Below are positions 1 to 9,026 of a stretch of DNA of 64,000 bases, piece after piece. The DNA comes from Archangium violaceum Cb vi76 (GTDB taxonomy: Bacteria; Myxococcota; Myxococcia; Myxococcales; Myxococcaceae). Location of the stretch: the NCBI RefSeq assembly GCF_000733295.1, contig NZ_JPMI01000048.1, positions 24,753-88,752 of the forward strand, given 5' to 3'. The translations under genes and the position numbers were made by a program. The stretch's first letter is position 1, and the number at the start of each line of letters is the position of its first letter. Below the pieces are notes generated by a model, which ran no database searches, was not told the origin of the DNA, and saw only the letters and a program-made list of their open reading frames with translations.

Positions 1-1947
1 CTCGAGCACCATGGCCTCGCCATTGTCGAAGCGCAGCCGGGCCGAGCCATGGCCCATGTGCCGCCCGTAGTAGGTGGTGTCCTTGAAGTCGAGGGCCACC
101 AGTCCGGAGAACTGATCCATCGGGCTGTCGATCTCCACCCGGCCCGAGACCTCGCCCTGCATGGGCCCCTGCATGACGGAGATGGTGGAGTGCAGCGGGG
201 CGATGATGTCGATCAAGTCCTCGGTGCGGCCGCGAGGCACCTGCACCTCGGCCCGCGTGTGCAGCGAGCGCCCGAAGGTGAGCTCCGCCTTGCCGAAGTA
301 CTGGGTGCGCCCCTTCTGGCCGGAGATGGTGGGAAAGCCCATCACCTTGTCCGCGTAGGTGATCTTCCCCTGCACCACGCCCAGGTCGAAGTCCCAGAAC
401 ATGAAGTCGCGCAGGGACAGGGTCGCGCCGATCTTCACTTGCGAGTACGGGCCCTCGACGGTGGTGCTCACCGAGCCATGTCCCGCCCACGGCAGTTGGG
501 CGATGTGGCCGAAGTCGGAGAGGTCCGCGTCGCCGTGCGCTTTGACGAGCAGGCCCTTCTGCGTGTCGAAGAAGAGCGTCACGTCGCCGCCGATGCGCGA
601 GCGGCCCGAGTTGATCTCGATGCCGGAGAAGGTGACGCGGTCCGGCAGGAGCGACACCTGCGAGCGCACGTGGCCGCCCGCGTAGGTGAGCAGGGTGCGT
701 CCGGAGTCCACGGGCGCATCGAAGGCACGCGAGGCGAGGATGAAGCGGCCGTGGCGCAGATCCAGGTCGCCGGACAGGTTGGGTCTGGGCAGCAGCGTGC
801 CGGACAGGTGGGCTTTGGCGTTGGCCGGGAAGTCCACCCAGGAGCCCGTCAGGCCGGCCTTCTCGAGGATGCGGCCGAACTGCGCCTCATGCGTCTCCAG
901 GTCCACCTCGACGGGAAACCCCGGACGGAGCGCGACCGTCCCGGTGATGCGGGCGTTGCCTCCCGGACCGATGGGGACGAGCAACTCCTCCACGGTGACC
1001 AGCTCACCGGCGTACGCCAGGCGCGCGGTGAACGAGCCCGGGGTGTACTGCGCATAGGAGATGCCGCTGCCCGACAGCTCCACGGACACGCTGGGCGCCG
1101 CCGGGCGGCCATTGGCCGTGATGCGCGTCCAGAGATGACCCTGTGCGGGCTTGGGCAGCAGCCCCGCCCGGGACAGCGTGCGCAGCGGCAGGAACACCTG
1201 GGCATCCAGCGCGAGCACGGGCTCGCACAGCTGCTCCACGCGGCCGGAGATGTTCACCGTCATGTCGTCCAGCGACGCCTCGGCGCGGTCCAGCTCCAGC
1301 AGCTCCTCGTCCACGTCCAGCGCGCCCGAGAGCGCCAGCCGTCCGAGGGTGAGCTCCTGTCCCGGAGCCAGATGGACCAGGCCGCGCCGGGCCTCCACCT
1401 CGAACTCCTCCTCGCCCCAGCGCTCGCGCAGGCTGACGTCCAGCTCGGACAGCTCCACGTGCCGGCCGCCGGGCAGCGTCAGCCGCACCTCCGCGCTGGT
1501 GATGGCCGCGCGCCCCAGCCGCAAGTGCCGCAGCGGCTTGAGCGGGCATACGCCGGGCTCACCCGGCGGCGGCCTGGGACGGGACAGGTCCAGCGACACG
1601 CGCGGCCGGTGCACCTTCACCAGATCGATGGCGAGCTGACCGGAGAACGGATTGGGCAGGCCGAGCTGCACCTCGGCGGAGTCCGCGGCGAACAGCGGCG
1701 TGTCCGCGCCCTTCTCGAAGACGGACAGCCCGCGGAGGATGAGGCGCTGGCCGAGCGGATCCACCTCGCACTGGCCGATGCCCACTTCCATCCCCAGCAG
1801 CGTGGGCAACTGGCGCCGGGCCTGCGTGCACAACTGGTCCCACGCGGTGCGCGTACGGAGAAGCAGCACCGTCCCCAGCACGAGCGTGAGGACGATGAGC
1901 CACAGCGGCGGCCTGCGCGCGCCCTGCTGCCTGTTCCGGGGAGCCAA
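1..1947 (-). CDS. TamB/AsmA-like envelope protein, N-terminal part (runs off the window)
   Basis: About 649 residues of a larger protein are visible; the gene continues past base 1. A TTG at 1947 is the only plausible start between an in-frame stop (TAA, near 1959-1961) and the first membrane helix, and it lies 5 bases after the upstream stop, so translation is probably coupled. Residues 12-30 form one membrane anchor (PLWLIVLTLVLGTVLLL), followed by a long run of short alternating beta-strand repeats, as in the TamB/AsmA/DUF490 group of periplasm-spanning lipid-transfer or assembly proteins. It is the third gene of a likely sgmX operon. The family is inferred from architecture; the conserved TamB C-terminus lies outside the window. 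Confidence 0.6.
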   Translation of the reverse strand, partial: MAPRNRQQGARRPPLWLIVLTLVLGTVLLLRTRTAWDQLCTQARRQLPTLLGMEVGIGQCEVDPLGQRLILRGLSVFEKGADTPLFAADSAEVQLGLPNPFSGQLAIDLVKVHRPRVSLDLSRPRPPPGEPGVCPLKPLRHLRLGRAAITSAEVRLTLPGGRHVELSELDVSLRERWGEEEFEVEARRGLVHLAPGQELTLGRLALSGALDVDEELLELDRAEASLDDMTVNISGRVEQLCEPVLALDAQVFLPLRTLSRAGLLPKPAQGHLWTRITANGRPAAPSVSVELSGSGISYAQYTPGSFTARLAYAGELVTVEELLVPIGPGGNARITGTVALRPGFPVEVDLETHEAQFGRILEKAGLTGSWVDFPANAKAHLSGTLLPRPNLSGDLDLRHGRFILASRAFDAPVDSGRTLLTYAGGHVRSQVSLLPDRVTFSGIEINSGRSRIGGDVTLFFDTQKGLLVKAHGDADLSDFGHIAQLPWAGHGSVSTTVEGPYSQVKIGATLSLRDFMFWDFDLGVVQGKITYADKVMGFPTISGQKGRTQYFGKAELTFGRSLHTRAEVQVPRGRTEDLIDIIAPLHSTISVMQGPMQGEVSGRVEIDSPMDQFSGLVALDFKDTTYYGRHMGHGSARLRFDNGEAMVLE

Positions 1948-1952
1948 AACAG

Positions 1953-2894
1953 CTACAGCTTACCCAACCCCTCGAGGTAACGGTCGATCTCCGCGAGATC
2001 GATCTTCGAGGTGCCGCCTGCCCGACTGCTCGCTCCAACGGCGGCGGCGGGCTTCTGTTGCCCTTCCGGCAGAGCCGAGCCCTGGAGTCCCAGGTTGTCG
2101 GCGATCCGGTGGATGAGCTTGTCGGTGATGGTCTGCTCGCGGGCCAGGAAGGCCTCGAAGAGCGCGTTGTCACAGATGCTGTTGATGACGCGCGGGGTGC
2201 CGCCCGAGCGCTGGTGCACGGCGACCAGGGCCTCGTTGGTGAACGGCATGCGCGGGCAGCTGGCGAGCCGGAGGCGGTGCTTGATGTAGGCCTCGGTGGA
2301 CTCGGAGGTGAAGGGCTCCAGCTTGTAGCGGAGCGACACGCGCTGGGCGAGCGGCGGGTCCAGCTTGAGGTTCTTCTCGATCTCCGGGAGTCCGAAGAAG
2401 ACGAAGGAGATGAGCTTGCGCTCGGGGACCTCGAGGTTGAGCAACCCCCGGAATTCCTCCATGAGCTCGCGCGTCTCCAGCATCTGGGCCTCGTCGATGA
2501 GGACGACGGCCTTCTTGCCGGACTCGTAGATTTGGAGCAGGCGCTGGTAGAGCTGGGACAGGAGGGCCAGCTTCTCCTGGGCGGGGTTCTCCACGCCCAG
2601 CTGCAGGGCGATGCGGCGCAGCAGCCAGTTGGCGGTGATGCCCGAGTGGATGATGACGAGCAGCGCGGCCTCGTACTCGGACTCGGGGAGCGAGTCGAGC
2701 ATGCGGCGCGCCAGCGTCGTCTTTCCGGCCCCGATGTCGCCGATGAGGATCGACAGACCCTTCATGTAGCTGACCGAGTGCATGAGCCGGGTCAGCGCCT
2801 GGGAGTGCTGGGCCGAGTTGTAATAGAAGCGGCTCACCGGAGCGTTGGAGAAGGGCTCCTGGTTGAGCTCGAAATAGTCGAGGTAGGTGGACAT
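1953..2894 (-). CDS. ExeA/GspA-like AAA ATPase
   Basis: A 313-residue AAA ATPase of the ExeA (general secretion pathway A) type. It begins with the family's typical YFELNQEPFSNAP segment, has a Walker A GDIGAGKTT at residues 52-60, a Walker B/DEAQ stretch VVLIDEAQ near 130, and a C-terminal helical AAA lid. No transmembrane helix or peptidoglycan-binding domain follows, unlike full-length ExeA. Family members assist secretin or envelope assembly or act as TniB/MuB-like ATPases; lying between sgmX and a TamB-like gene, an envelope or pilus-related job is likelier than transposition. The last 40 residues are low complexity. It is 24 bases downstream of sgmX. Confidence 0.8.
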   Translation of the reverse strand: MSTYLDYFELNQEPFSNAPVSRFYYNSAQHSQALTRLMHSVSYMKGLSILIGDIGAGKTTLARRMLDSLPESEYEAALLVIIHSGITANWLLRRIALQLGVENPAQEKLALLSQLYQRLLQIYESGKKAVVLIDEAQMLETRELMEEFRGLLNLEVPERKLISFVFFGLPEIEKNLKLDPPLAQRVSLRYKLEPFTSESTEAYIKHRLRLASCPRMPFTNEALVAVHQRSGGTPRVINSICDNALFEAFLAREQTITDKLIHRIADNLGLQGSALPEGQQKPAAAVGASSRAGGTSKIDLAEIDRYLEGLGKL

Positions 2895-2918
2895 GGGCTC
2901 GGCGAACCTCGGACAGCG

Positions 2919-5900
2919 CTAGACGTAGCCTACCTTACGCGGCCTGGCGGCTCCGGCGGCCGCGGGCATGGCACCCGGGGGAGGAGCGTTGGGTGCCTTC
3001 CCACCGCTGGGAGGCAGTGGATCCGGCACGGGAGACGTGAGGGCGGCCAGCCGCTGCACATGGCCGGAGGCCTCCCGGAAGTTCGGGTCGAGCGCGGCCA
3101 CGCGCTGGTAGTGGTAGAGGGCCTTGCCCTGCTCGTTGATGGCCTCGTAGGCCAGACCCAGCTCGAAGCCGATGGCCTTGGCGACCTCGCCGGTGGCGTG
3201 CTCGCTGGCGAGCGCCTGTTTGAAGGTGCCCACCGCCGCTCCGGCATCGCCCCTCTGGGCCTGCAGCAGGCCGATCATCGTGAGGCAATCCACCTCACGC
3301 TTCTTGCCCACGCAGCCCTCGCGGGCCACGGCGAACTCGTTGAGGGCGTCGTCGATGAGGCCCATCTCGCGGTAGGCGATGCCCAGGTCGTAGTGGGTGT
3401 CCACGTCCTCGGGCTTGACCACCTTGGCGAGGCCCTTCTTGAACTCGGCGAAGACCTCCTCCACCGAGTACTGGAAGTCCTCCTCGACGGCGGGCGCCGC
3501 GGGCTGATCTCCACCCAGGTCCCCGAACTCGCCGGCCAGCTCCGCCGCCAGGTCGAACGCGTCGCGCTCGGCGGGGGACTCGCCCAGGGCGGGCACGGCG
3601 GGCACGGCGATGGACTCGGTGCTCTCCTCGGGCTCCTCGGCGGCCGGAGTCCCACCGGACTCGAGCGCCTCGAGCCGGGCCATGAGCTCTTCCGCGCGCG
3701 CGTGGCCCGGGAAGGCGATCTGCACCGTCTCGAGGATCTCCCGAGCCTCCTCGAAGAGGCCCTGATCCAGGAAGAAGCTGGCCTCGTCGCACTCCTCGGC
3801 GGCGGGCTCCTCGGCGGGCTCCTCGACCTGGGCGACGACGGGCTGCGGCTTGGGCGCGGGCTGGGCCTTGGCGGGCGCGGCGGCGGGAGCCGGAGCCTTC
3901 GCGGCGGGCTGGGGCTGCGCCTTGGCGGGCGGAGCGGCGACCGGAGCTGGAGCCTTGGCGGGCGCGGGCTGCGCCTTGACGGGCGGAGCGGCGGCCGGGG
4001 CCTTGGGCGCGGCGACCGGAGCCTTGGGCGCGGCCACCACGGGCGCGGGGACGGGCTCGAGCTCGGGCTCCTCGAACTCGTAGGAGCCGACGAGCGCCGG
4101 CGTGTCCACCGGAGTGCCCTCGTCCTCGAGCGCCAGCGCGGGAGAGCCAGAGGAGGTCGGCTCGTCCAGCTCCGTCGGCAGCATGGCCACGCGCGTGGGC
4201 TCTGCCTCGGAGAAGCCGTCGTCCTCGAAGGAGTCCTGGAGCAGGTGGGCCGAGGGCGCGGCCACCTGCGTGGGCTGCGGCTCCTCGTCGCCGAGCGACA
4301 GGGGCTCATCACCCTCCGCCACCAGCGGCTCGTCCTCGAAGGCGGCGGGGGCGACCAGGGCGTCGTCCTCCTCACCGGCCGGCTCCATGAAGACGGTCGT
4401 CGCCTCCTCGGGCTCGTCGCCGGCGCCGAAGAGGGGCTCATCGCCCGACACCACCGCGCCGGGCTCGTCCGCGAGCACCATGCCCTCGTCGGAGTCCGCC
4501 GGAATGCCGAACTCGCCGGAGAGGATCTGCCCCTCCTCCTCGTCCGCGCTGCTCGCGGAGACCAGGGCCAGCTCGTCGCCCGGCGGGTGCTCCAGGGCAT
4601 CCGGGGGCGCATCGGCGACGACGATCTCCTCGTCGCTGGAGTCCACGAGGATGGCGTCCTCGCCCACGGACTCCACCTGCGCGGCCTCGACGGGCGCCGT
4701 CTCATCCGACTGCAGCACGGACAGGAAGGCGGGCACCTCGGGGTGGCCGGGGTTCTGCTCGAGGATGATGGCCAGGTACGGCTGGGCGCGCTGCACGTCC
4801 GCGCGGCGCGTACACAGGCGCAGCACGTTCAGCAGCTGCTCACCGGCCTGGGCCGTGTTGCCGGAGGCGACGTAGATGTGGAAGGCCTTCTCGTGCGCGT
4901 CGAGGTTCTCCGGGTCCACCGCGAAGATCTTCCGCAGGTGCTCGAGCGCTTTGTCGTGCAGGCCGTATTTGACGTAGACCTCTGTCTCCGTCAGCAGCTT
5001 GGAGAACTGCTCCTTGCCGGTCGGGGCCGGAGCGGCGGGCGCGGGAGCCGGAGCCGCCTGGGCAGCAGGCGCGGGGGCCGGAGCGGGCGCGGGCGCCGCC
5101 TGGGGCGCGGGCGCCGCCGCCACCGGAGCCTTGGCGGCGGGAGCCGGCTGGGGAGCTGGGGCGGGCGCGGGAGCAGCCGCGGCGGGCGCGGGCGCTGGGG
5201 CCGGAGCGGCGCTGGCGCTCTCCGCCTTGTACGCCTCGTAGTCCGGATCAGCCGGATCCAGCTCGGCGACCTGGTTCCAGATGTTGCGGGCGTCCTGGTG
5301 GCGGCCGCGCTCCTGGTAGACCTTGGCGAGCTCCTTGTAGACGGAGATCGTCTTGGCCGTCTGGCCGAGCCCGTGGAAGGCCTGGGCCAGCATGTTGAGC
5401 GTCTCGACGTCGCGTCCGTCCGCCTTGAAGCACACCTGGAGCCGGGCCAGGGCGCGCTTCTGGTCTCCGCGCGACAGGTACTGCTGGGCCAGGTCCTTGG
5501 CCAGCGCCACGTTGTCCGGATCCAGGGTGGACAGGCGCTCCGCGACGCGGAACCAGTCATCCATCCGGTTGTTGCGCTTGAGGTACTCGGCGGCCTTCTT
5601 GAACTCCTGGGTGGCCTCGCGCGGCATGTTCTCGCGCGCGTACAGCTCGGCCAGCTTGATCTTCGACGCCACGTTCTCGGGGTCGAGATCCACCATCTTC
5701 TTGAGCGTATCCAGGGAGTTCTTGACGTCGCCGGCCTTGTCGTAGTGGTTGGCGACGATCTGGAAATACGCCATGGCCTCGGACATCAGTCCGAGCTGCT
5801 GATGGAGCTCCGCCAGCTTGAGATTGACGTCCAGCAGGTTGGGGTTGAGCTTGAGGACCTGCTTGTAGAGGGCAACGGCCTTGAGGAAGAAGCCGTCGGT

Positions 5901-6104
5901 GGAGTAGCCCTCGGCGACCTTGGTGAAGTAGTGGGCCGCCTGAACGTTGTCGTTCTTCTTCTGGTACAGCTCCCCCATCTTCTGGAGGACGCGGCCATCC
6001 TTGGGGTCTACTTCCAGGACCTTCTGGTACTCCTTGATGGCCTTGTCGTAGGCGCCCTTCGCGACGAGCTTGGCGGCGGCTTCGATGATCTTGTTCTTGT
6101 CCAT
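2919..6104 (-). CDS. sgmX: TPR protein SgmX, T4P activator and MglA effector
   Basis: A 1061-residue soluble TPR protein. The start at 6104 (MDKNKIIEAA) is preceded by GGAAG; an upstream in-frame ATG at 6230 would add a non-conserved extension. TPRs fill residues 1-290, followed by a Pro/Ala linker, a second TPR block (about 350-450), a very acidic region (about 460-690), another Pro/Ala linker and C-terminal TPRs (about 770-820 and 890-1020). This three-block plan, the length and the position near efp/acc and the pil genes match Myxococcus SgmX, which works downstream of the small GTPase MglA to stimulate pilus formation at the leading pole. A TTGACC-N18-TAGCCT promoter lies upstream. The assignment rests on architecture and synteny. 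Confidence 0.8.
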   Translation of the reverse strand: MDKNKIIEAAAKLVAKGAYDKAIKEYQKVLEVDPKDGRVLQKMGELYQKKNDNVQAAHYFTKVAEGYSTDGFFLKAVALYKQVLKLNPNLLDVNLKLAELHQQLGLMSEAMAYFQIVANHYDKAGDVKNSLDTLKKMVDLDPENVASKIKLAELYARENMPREATQEFKKAAEYLKRNNRMDDWFRVAERLSTLDPDNVALAKDLAQQYLSRGDQKRALARLQVCFKADGRDVETLNMLAQAFHGLGQTAKTISVYKELAKVYQERGRHQDARNIWNQVAELDPADPDYEAYKAESASAAPAPAPAPAAAAPAPAPAPQPAPAAKAPVAAAPAPQAAPAPAPAPAPAAQAAPAPAPAAPAPTGKEQFSKLLTETEVYVKYGLHDKALEHLRKIFAVDPENLDAHEKAFHIYVASGNTAQAGEQLLNVLRLCTRRADVQRAQPYLAIILEQNPGHPEVPAFLSVLQSDETAPVEAAQVESVGEDAILVDSSDEEIVVADAPPDALEHPPGDELALVSASSADEEEGQILSGEFGIPADSDEGMVLADEPGAVVSGDEPLFGAGDEPEEATTVFMEPAGEEDDALVAPAAFEDEPLVAEGDEPLSLGDEEPQPTQVAAPSAHLLQDSFEDDGFSEAEPTRVAMLPTELDEPTSSGSPALALEDEGTPVDTPALVGSYEFEEPELEPVPAPVVAAPKAPVAAPKAPAAAPPVKAQPAPAKAPAPVAAPPAKAQPQPAAKAPAPAAAPAKAQPAPKPQPVVAQVEEPAEEPAAEECDEASFFLDQGLFEEAREILETVQIAFPGHARAEELMARLEALESGGTPAAEEPEESTESIAVPAVPALGESPAERDAFDLAAELAGEFGDLGGDQPAAPAVEEDFQYSVEEVFAEFKKGLAKVVKPEDVDTHYDLGIAYREMGLIDDALNEFAVAREGCVGKKREVDCLTMIGLLQAQRGDAGAAVGTFKQALASEHATGEVAKAIGFELGLAYEAINEQGKALYHYQRVAALDPNFREASGHVQRLAALTSPVPDPLPPSGGKAPNAPPPGAMPAAAGAARPRKVGYV

Positions 6105-6187
6105 CGAGCGTTGGGCTTCCTGCCGAGCGAAACCCGAGGAAAATCCGGGGTTTCTGCTTCCTTCAAGGAGACAGCGAGGGAGTCCCG

Positions 6188-6217
6188 AGGCTAACGGAAT
6201 CCTCCCTCGCGGGTCAA
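6188..6217 (-). promoter_or_regulatory. Candidate housekeeping promoter of the sgmX operon
   Basis: On the minus strand TTGACC (6217-6212) is followed after 18 bases by TAGCCT (6193-6188). The -10 has the TAGNNT form that recurs at other putative promoters in this window. It would give a leader of roughly 75 bases before sgmX and separates that operon from accBC. Confidence 0.45.
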
Positions 6218-6284
6218 GGAATCCACCCACCCCAACCCCCAGGAGGATCAGGGGGTTGCGCGATGAGCAGGCGAGCAGGCCCGC

Positions 6285-7670
6285 CTACGGGGTCTCCTCG
6301 ATGGCCTTCTTCAGACGGTGGGTGCCCGTCTCGGACGCCAGCAGCCGCTCCACGAAGCGCGTGTCGTAGTTGCCCTCGACGAAGGCGTCCTCCGCCATGG
6401 CCGCCCGGTGGAACGGGATGTTGGTGCGGATGCCCTGCACCACGTACTCGCCCAGCGCCCGCTGCATGCGGCGGATCGCCGTGGGCCGGTCCTCCGCGTA
6501 CACGATCAGCTTGGCCAGCAGGCTGTCGTAGTACGGCAGCACCGTGTAGTTCTCGTACGCACTGGAGTCCACACGCACGCCATAACCACCGGGCACGCTG
6601 TAGGCGGTGATCTTCCCCGGCCAGGGCGCGAAGGTGACGGGGTCCTCGGCGTTGACGCGGCACTCGATGGCATGGCCGCGCATCTGGATGTCCTCCTGCT
6701 TGCGCTGGAGGGGCTCACCCGAGGAGAGCTTGATCTGCTCGCGCACCAGGTCGATGCCGGTGACGAGCTCGGTCACCGGGTGCTCCACCTGGATACGGGT
6801 GTTCATCTCCATGAAGTAGAAGCGGCCGTTCTCGTCGAGCAGGTACTCGATGGTGCCCACGTTGTTGTAGCCGAGCTTCTCCATGGCGCGGATGGAGACC
6901 TCGCCCATCTGCTGGCGGAGCTCGGGGGTGAGGGCCGGAGAGGGGCTCTCTTCAATCAGCTTCTGGTGGCGGCGCTGCACCGAGCACTCGCGCTCACCCA
7001 GGTGGATGATGCGCCCGTGCTCGTCGGCCACGACCTGGATTTCGATGTGGCGCGGCTTCTCCACGTACCGCTCGATGTAGAGGTCGCCGTTGCCGAAGGA
7101 CGCCACGGCCTCGGCCGCCGCGGTGGCGAAGGCCTGGGCCAGCGCGTGCGGCTCGCGGACGATCTTCATGCCCTTGCCGCCACCGCCGGCCGCCGCCTTG
7201 AGGATGACCGGGAAACCGATCTCCCTGGCGAAGGCCTCGGCCTCCTTGGGGTCCTTCACCGTGCCGATGCTGCCGGGCAGCAGGGGCAGGCCGGCCTCGC
7301 GCGCGGCGTTGCGGGCGCGGACCTTGTTGCCCATCAGCGAGATCATCTCCGGCCGGGGGCCGATGAAATGAATCTTGCAGTCCCGGCACACCTTGGCGAA
7401 CTCGGAGTTCTCCGAGAGGAAGCCGTAGCCGGGGTGGATGGCGTCCGCCCGGGTGATTTCCGCCGCGGAGAGCAGCTGCGGGATGTTGAGGTAGCTCTCC
7501 TTGGACGGCGGCGGACCGATGCACACCGACTCATCGGCGAACCGCACGTGCAGGGCGTTGGCGTCGGCCGTGGAGTGCACCGCCACGGTGGCGATGCCCA
7601 GCTCACGGCAGGCACGGATGACCCGCAGGGCAATCTCCCCGCGGTTGGCGATCAGCACCTTCTTGAACAC
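6285..7670 (-). CDS. accC: Acetyl-CoA carboxylase, biotin carboxylase subunit
   Basis: A 461-residue biotin carboxylase that carries out ATP-dependent carboxylation of the biotin on AccB, the first half-reaction of malonyl-CoA formation. The N-terminal [22 protein letters not shown] motif region, the ATP-grasp glycine loop GGGGKGMK near residue 163, the [16 protein letters not shown] segment and the active-site [13 protein letters not shown] segment are intact. Length is slightly above the usual 445-450. It follows accB by 38 bases in the order efp-accB-accC. Confidence 0.95.
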   Translation of the reverse strand: MFKKVLIANRGEIALRVIRACRELGIATVAVHSTADANALHVRFADESVCIGPPPSKESYLNIPQLLSAAEITRADAIHPGYGFLSENSEFAKVCRDCKIHFIGPRPEMISLMGNKVRARNAAREAGLPLLPGSIGTVKDPKEAEAFAREIGFPVILKAAAGGGGKGMKIVREPHALAQAFATAAAEAVASFGNGDLYIERYVEKPRHIEIQVVADEHGRIIHLGERECSVQRRHQKLIEESPSPALTPELRQQMGEVSIRAMEKLGYNNVGTIEYLLDENGRFYFMEMNTRIQVEHPVTELVTGIDLVREQIKLSSGEPLQRKQEDIQMRGHAIECRVNAEDPVTFAPWPGKITAYSVPGGYGVRVDSSAYENYTVLPYYDSLLAKLIVYAEDRPTAIRRMQRALGEYVVQGIRTNIPFHRAAMAEDAFVEGNYDTRFVERLLASETGTHRLKKAIEETP

Positions 7671-7708
7671 GATGTCGTGCCTCCGCGGGGCGCTCGGCGC
7701 CCGCTATG

Positions 7709-8312
7709 TCAGACCGGCTCGATGCGGAACAGCGCCTGGCCGAACTCGACCGGCTGCCCGTTCTCCACGAGGATCTCCGCCACGCGCCCCACCACGTCGG
7801 CTTCGATCTCGTTCATCAGCTTCATGGCCTCGATGATGCAGAGCACCTGGCCCTTCTTCACCACCGAGCCCACCTCGACGAAAGCGGGCTGATCCGGGGC
7901 GGGCGTCCGGTAGAACGTCCCCACGAACGGGCTGGTGACGGAGTGACCGGGCTTCTCGGCCGCGGGAGCCGCGGCGGCCGGAGCCGCGGCGGCCACGGGG
8001 GCCGGAGCGTGGTGCAGTGGGGGGAGCGGCGGCCATCACCGGCGCGGCGGCCATCACCGGCGCGGGGCTGACCGAGGGCGTCACCGGAGCCGCGTGCACG
8101 ATGGTGGGAGCCGGCACGGGGCCACGGCGGATGAACAGCCGCTCCTCACCGCGCTGCCAGACGAGCCGCGTCACCTCGGAGGCCTCGAGGATCTCCACGA
8201 TCTGCCGGAGGGCCTCCACGTCCAGGGACGTGGTGTTGCCCTCGATACGGGCGCTGCCGGACTGCACGGTGGCCGCGGGCTCCGTTCGCACTGCCTTGCG
8301 CTTGGTTGCCAA
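7709..8312 (-). CDS. accB: Biotin carboxyl carrier protein of acetyl-CoA carboxylase, frameshifted as given
   Basis: Carries the biotin that shuttles carboxyl groups between AccC and the carboxyltransferase. The start is TTG at 8312, supported by GGGAGGGG seven bases upstream. The N-terminal half ([19 protein letters not shown]) is in one frame and the biotinyl domain with the biotinylation motif [11 protein letters not shown] is in another. The break coincides with a run of six G on the plus strand at 8019-8024; removing one base rejoins the frames as A-P-P-L-H-H-A-P through the Ala/Pro hinge. AccB is normally essential, so a homopolymer sequencing error is likelier than a real loss. Confidence 0.88.
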
Positions 8313-8343
8313 TTCCGTCCCCTCCCTGAACCGCAGTGGGCCC

Positions 8344-8922
8344 TTAGCCCGCGGTGGCCACGCGCGTGAGGTACTTGCCGTCACGCGTATCGATCTTGAG
8401 GATGTCACCCTCGTTGATGAAGAGCGGCACGTTGACGGTGTAGCCCGTCTCCATCGTGGCCGGCTTCAGCGCGCCGGACACGGTATCGCCGCGCACGCCC
8501 GGATCGCACTTGGTGACCTTCAGGTCCACCGAGTTCGGCAGGGTCACGCCAATGGCCTTGCCGTTGTAGAACAGGATGGACGCGTTGATGTTCTCCTTCA
8601 GGAAGTTCTTGGACTCCCCGAGGACTTCCGCGCTGATGAAGGTCTGCTCGTAGTTGCGGGTGTCCATGAAGTAGAAGTCGCCGCCCTGCTCGTACAGGAA
8701 CTGCATGTCCTTCTCTTCGATGTCGGGCTTGGCCACCTTCTCGCCGGACTTGAGGGTCGGCTGGAGCACGCGCCCGGTCAGCAGGCTGCGGATGGACGTG
8801 CGCACGAAGGCCGAGCCCTTGCCCGGCTTGACGTGCTGGAACTCGACGATCTCGAACGGTTCACCGTCGATTTCGATCTTCATGCCCTTGCGGAACTCGG
8901 ACGTATCGATGACACCAGCCAT
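8344..8922 (-). CDS. efp: Translation elongation factor P
   Basis: A 192-residue EF-P, which rescues ribosomes stalled on polyproline. The N-terminal KOW-like domain carries the tip loop HVKPGKGSAF with Lys35, the position that is lysylated in EpmA-type organisms; the arginine of EarP-type EF-P is absent. The OB domains and the C-terminal GDILKIDTRDGKYLTR are complete. Polyproline-rich proteins are common in this window, for example at 2919, 34142 and 51412. It lies 31 bases ahead of accB and is probably cotranscribed with accBC. Confidence 0.97.
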   Translation of the reverse strand: MAGVIDTSEFRKGMKIEIDGEPFEIVEFQHVKPGKGSAFVRTSIRSLLTGRVLQPTLKSGEKVAKPDIEEKDMQFLYEQGGDFYFMDTRNYEQTFISAEVLGESKNFLKENINASILFYNGKAIGVTLPNSVDLKVTKCDPGVRGDTVSGALKPATMETGYTVNVPLFINEGDILKIDTRDGKYLTRVATAG

Positions 8923-8958
8923 GGACAGGCTCCTTCGGACAGCTTGAAAAGTCCGGGG

Positions 8959-8986
8959 TGTCTAGCCGAGGCGCCGCGCCTTGCAA
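8959..8986 (-). promoter_or_regulatory. Candidate efp-accBC promoter
   Basis: Minus-strand TTGCAA (8986-8981), a 16-base spacer and TAGACA (8964-8959), placed about 30 bases before the efp start. The -35 lies inside the hairpin at 8971-9004. Confidence 0.35.
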
Positions 8987-9004
8987 AGGGGAAAGGCGCG
9001 GCGC
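8971..9004 (-). terminator. Strong hairpin between the Roadblock gene and efp
   Basis: A perfect 12-bp inverted repeat, GCGCCGCGCCTT / AAGGCGCGGCGC, with a 10-base loop, starts 22 bases after the stop of the Roadblock gene. There is no U-tract, so it may be a weak or Rho-assisted terminator, or an element overlapping the efp promoter. Confidence 0.45.
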
Positions 9005-9026
9005 GCTGCGCCGTCCGCTCGGCGGC

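Noticed and set aside
49..1980. A 643-codon plus-strand open frame at the left edge
   Set aside because: It overlaps the minus-strand TamB-like frame, which has a membrane anchor and beta repeats, and itself shows no domain.
2058..6194. A very long plus-strand open frame (about 1380 codons) opposite sgmX
   Set aside because: It is antisense to a gene with clear TPR repeats and has low-complexity Leu/Gly/Arg composition with no recognisable domain, typical of GC-rich shadow frames.
8019..8024. Programmed frameshifting as the explanation of accB and pilO
   Set aside because: The two genes would need opposite shifts, no stimulatory structure is evident, and both breaks lie in plain C-runs prone to read errors.
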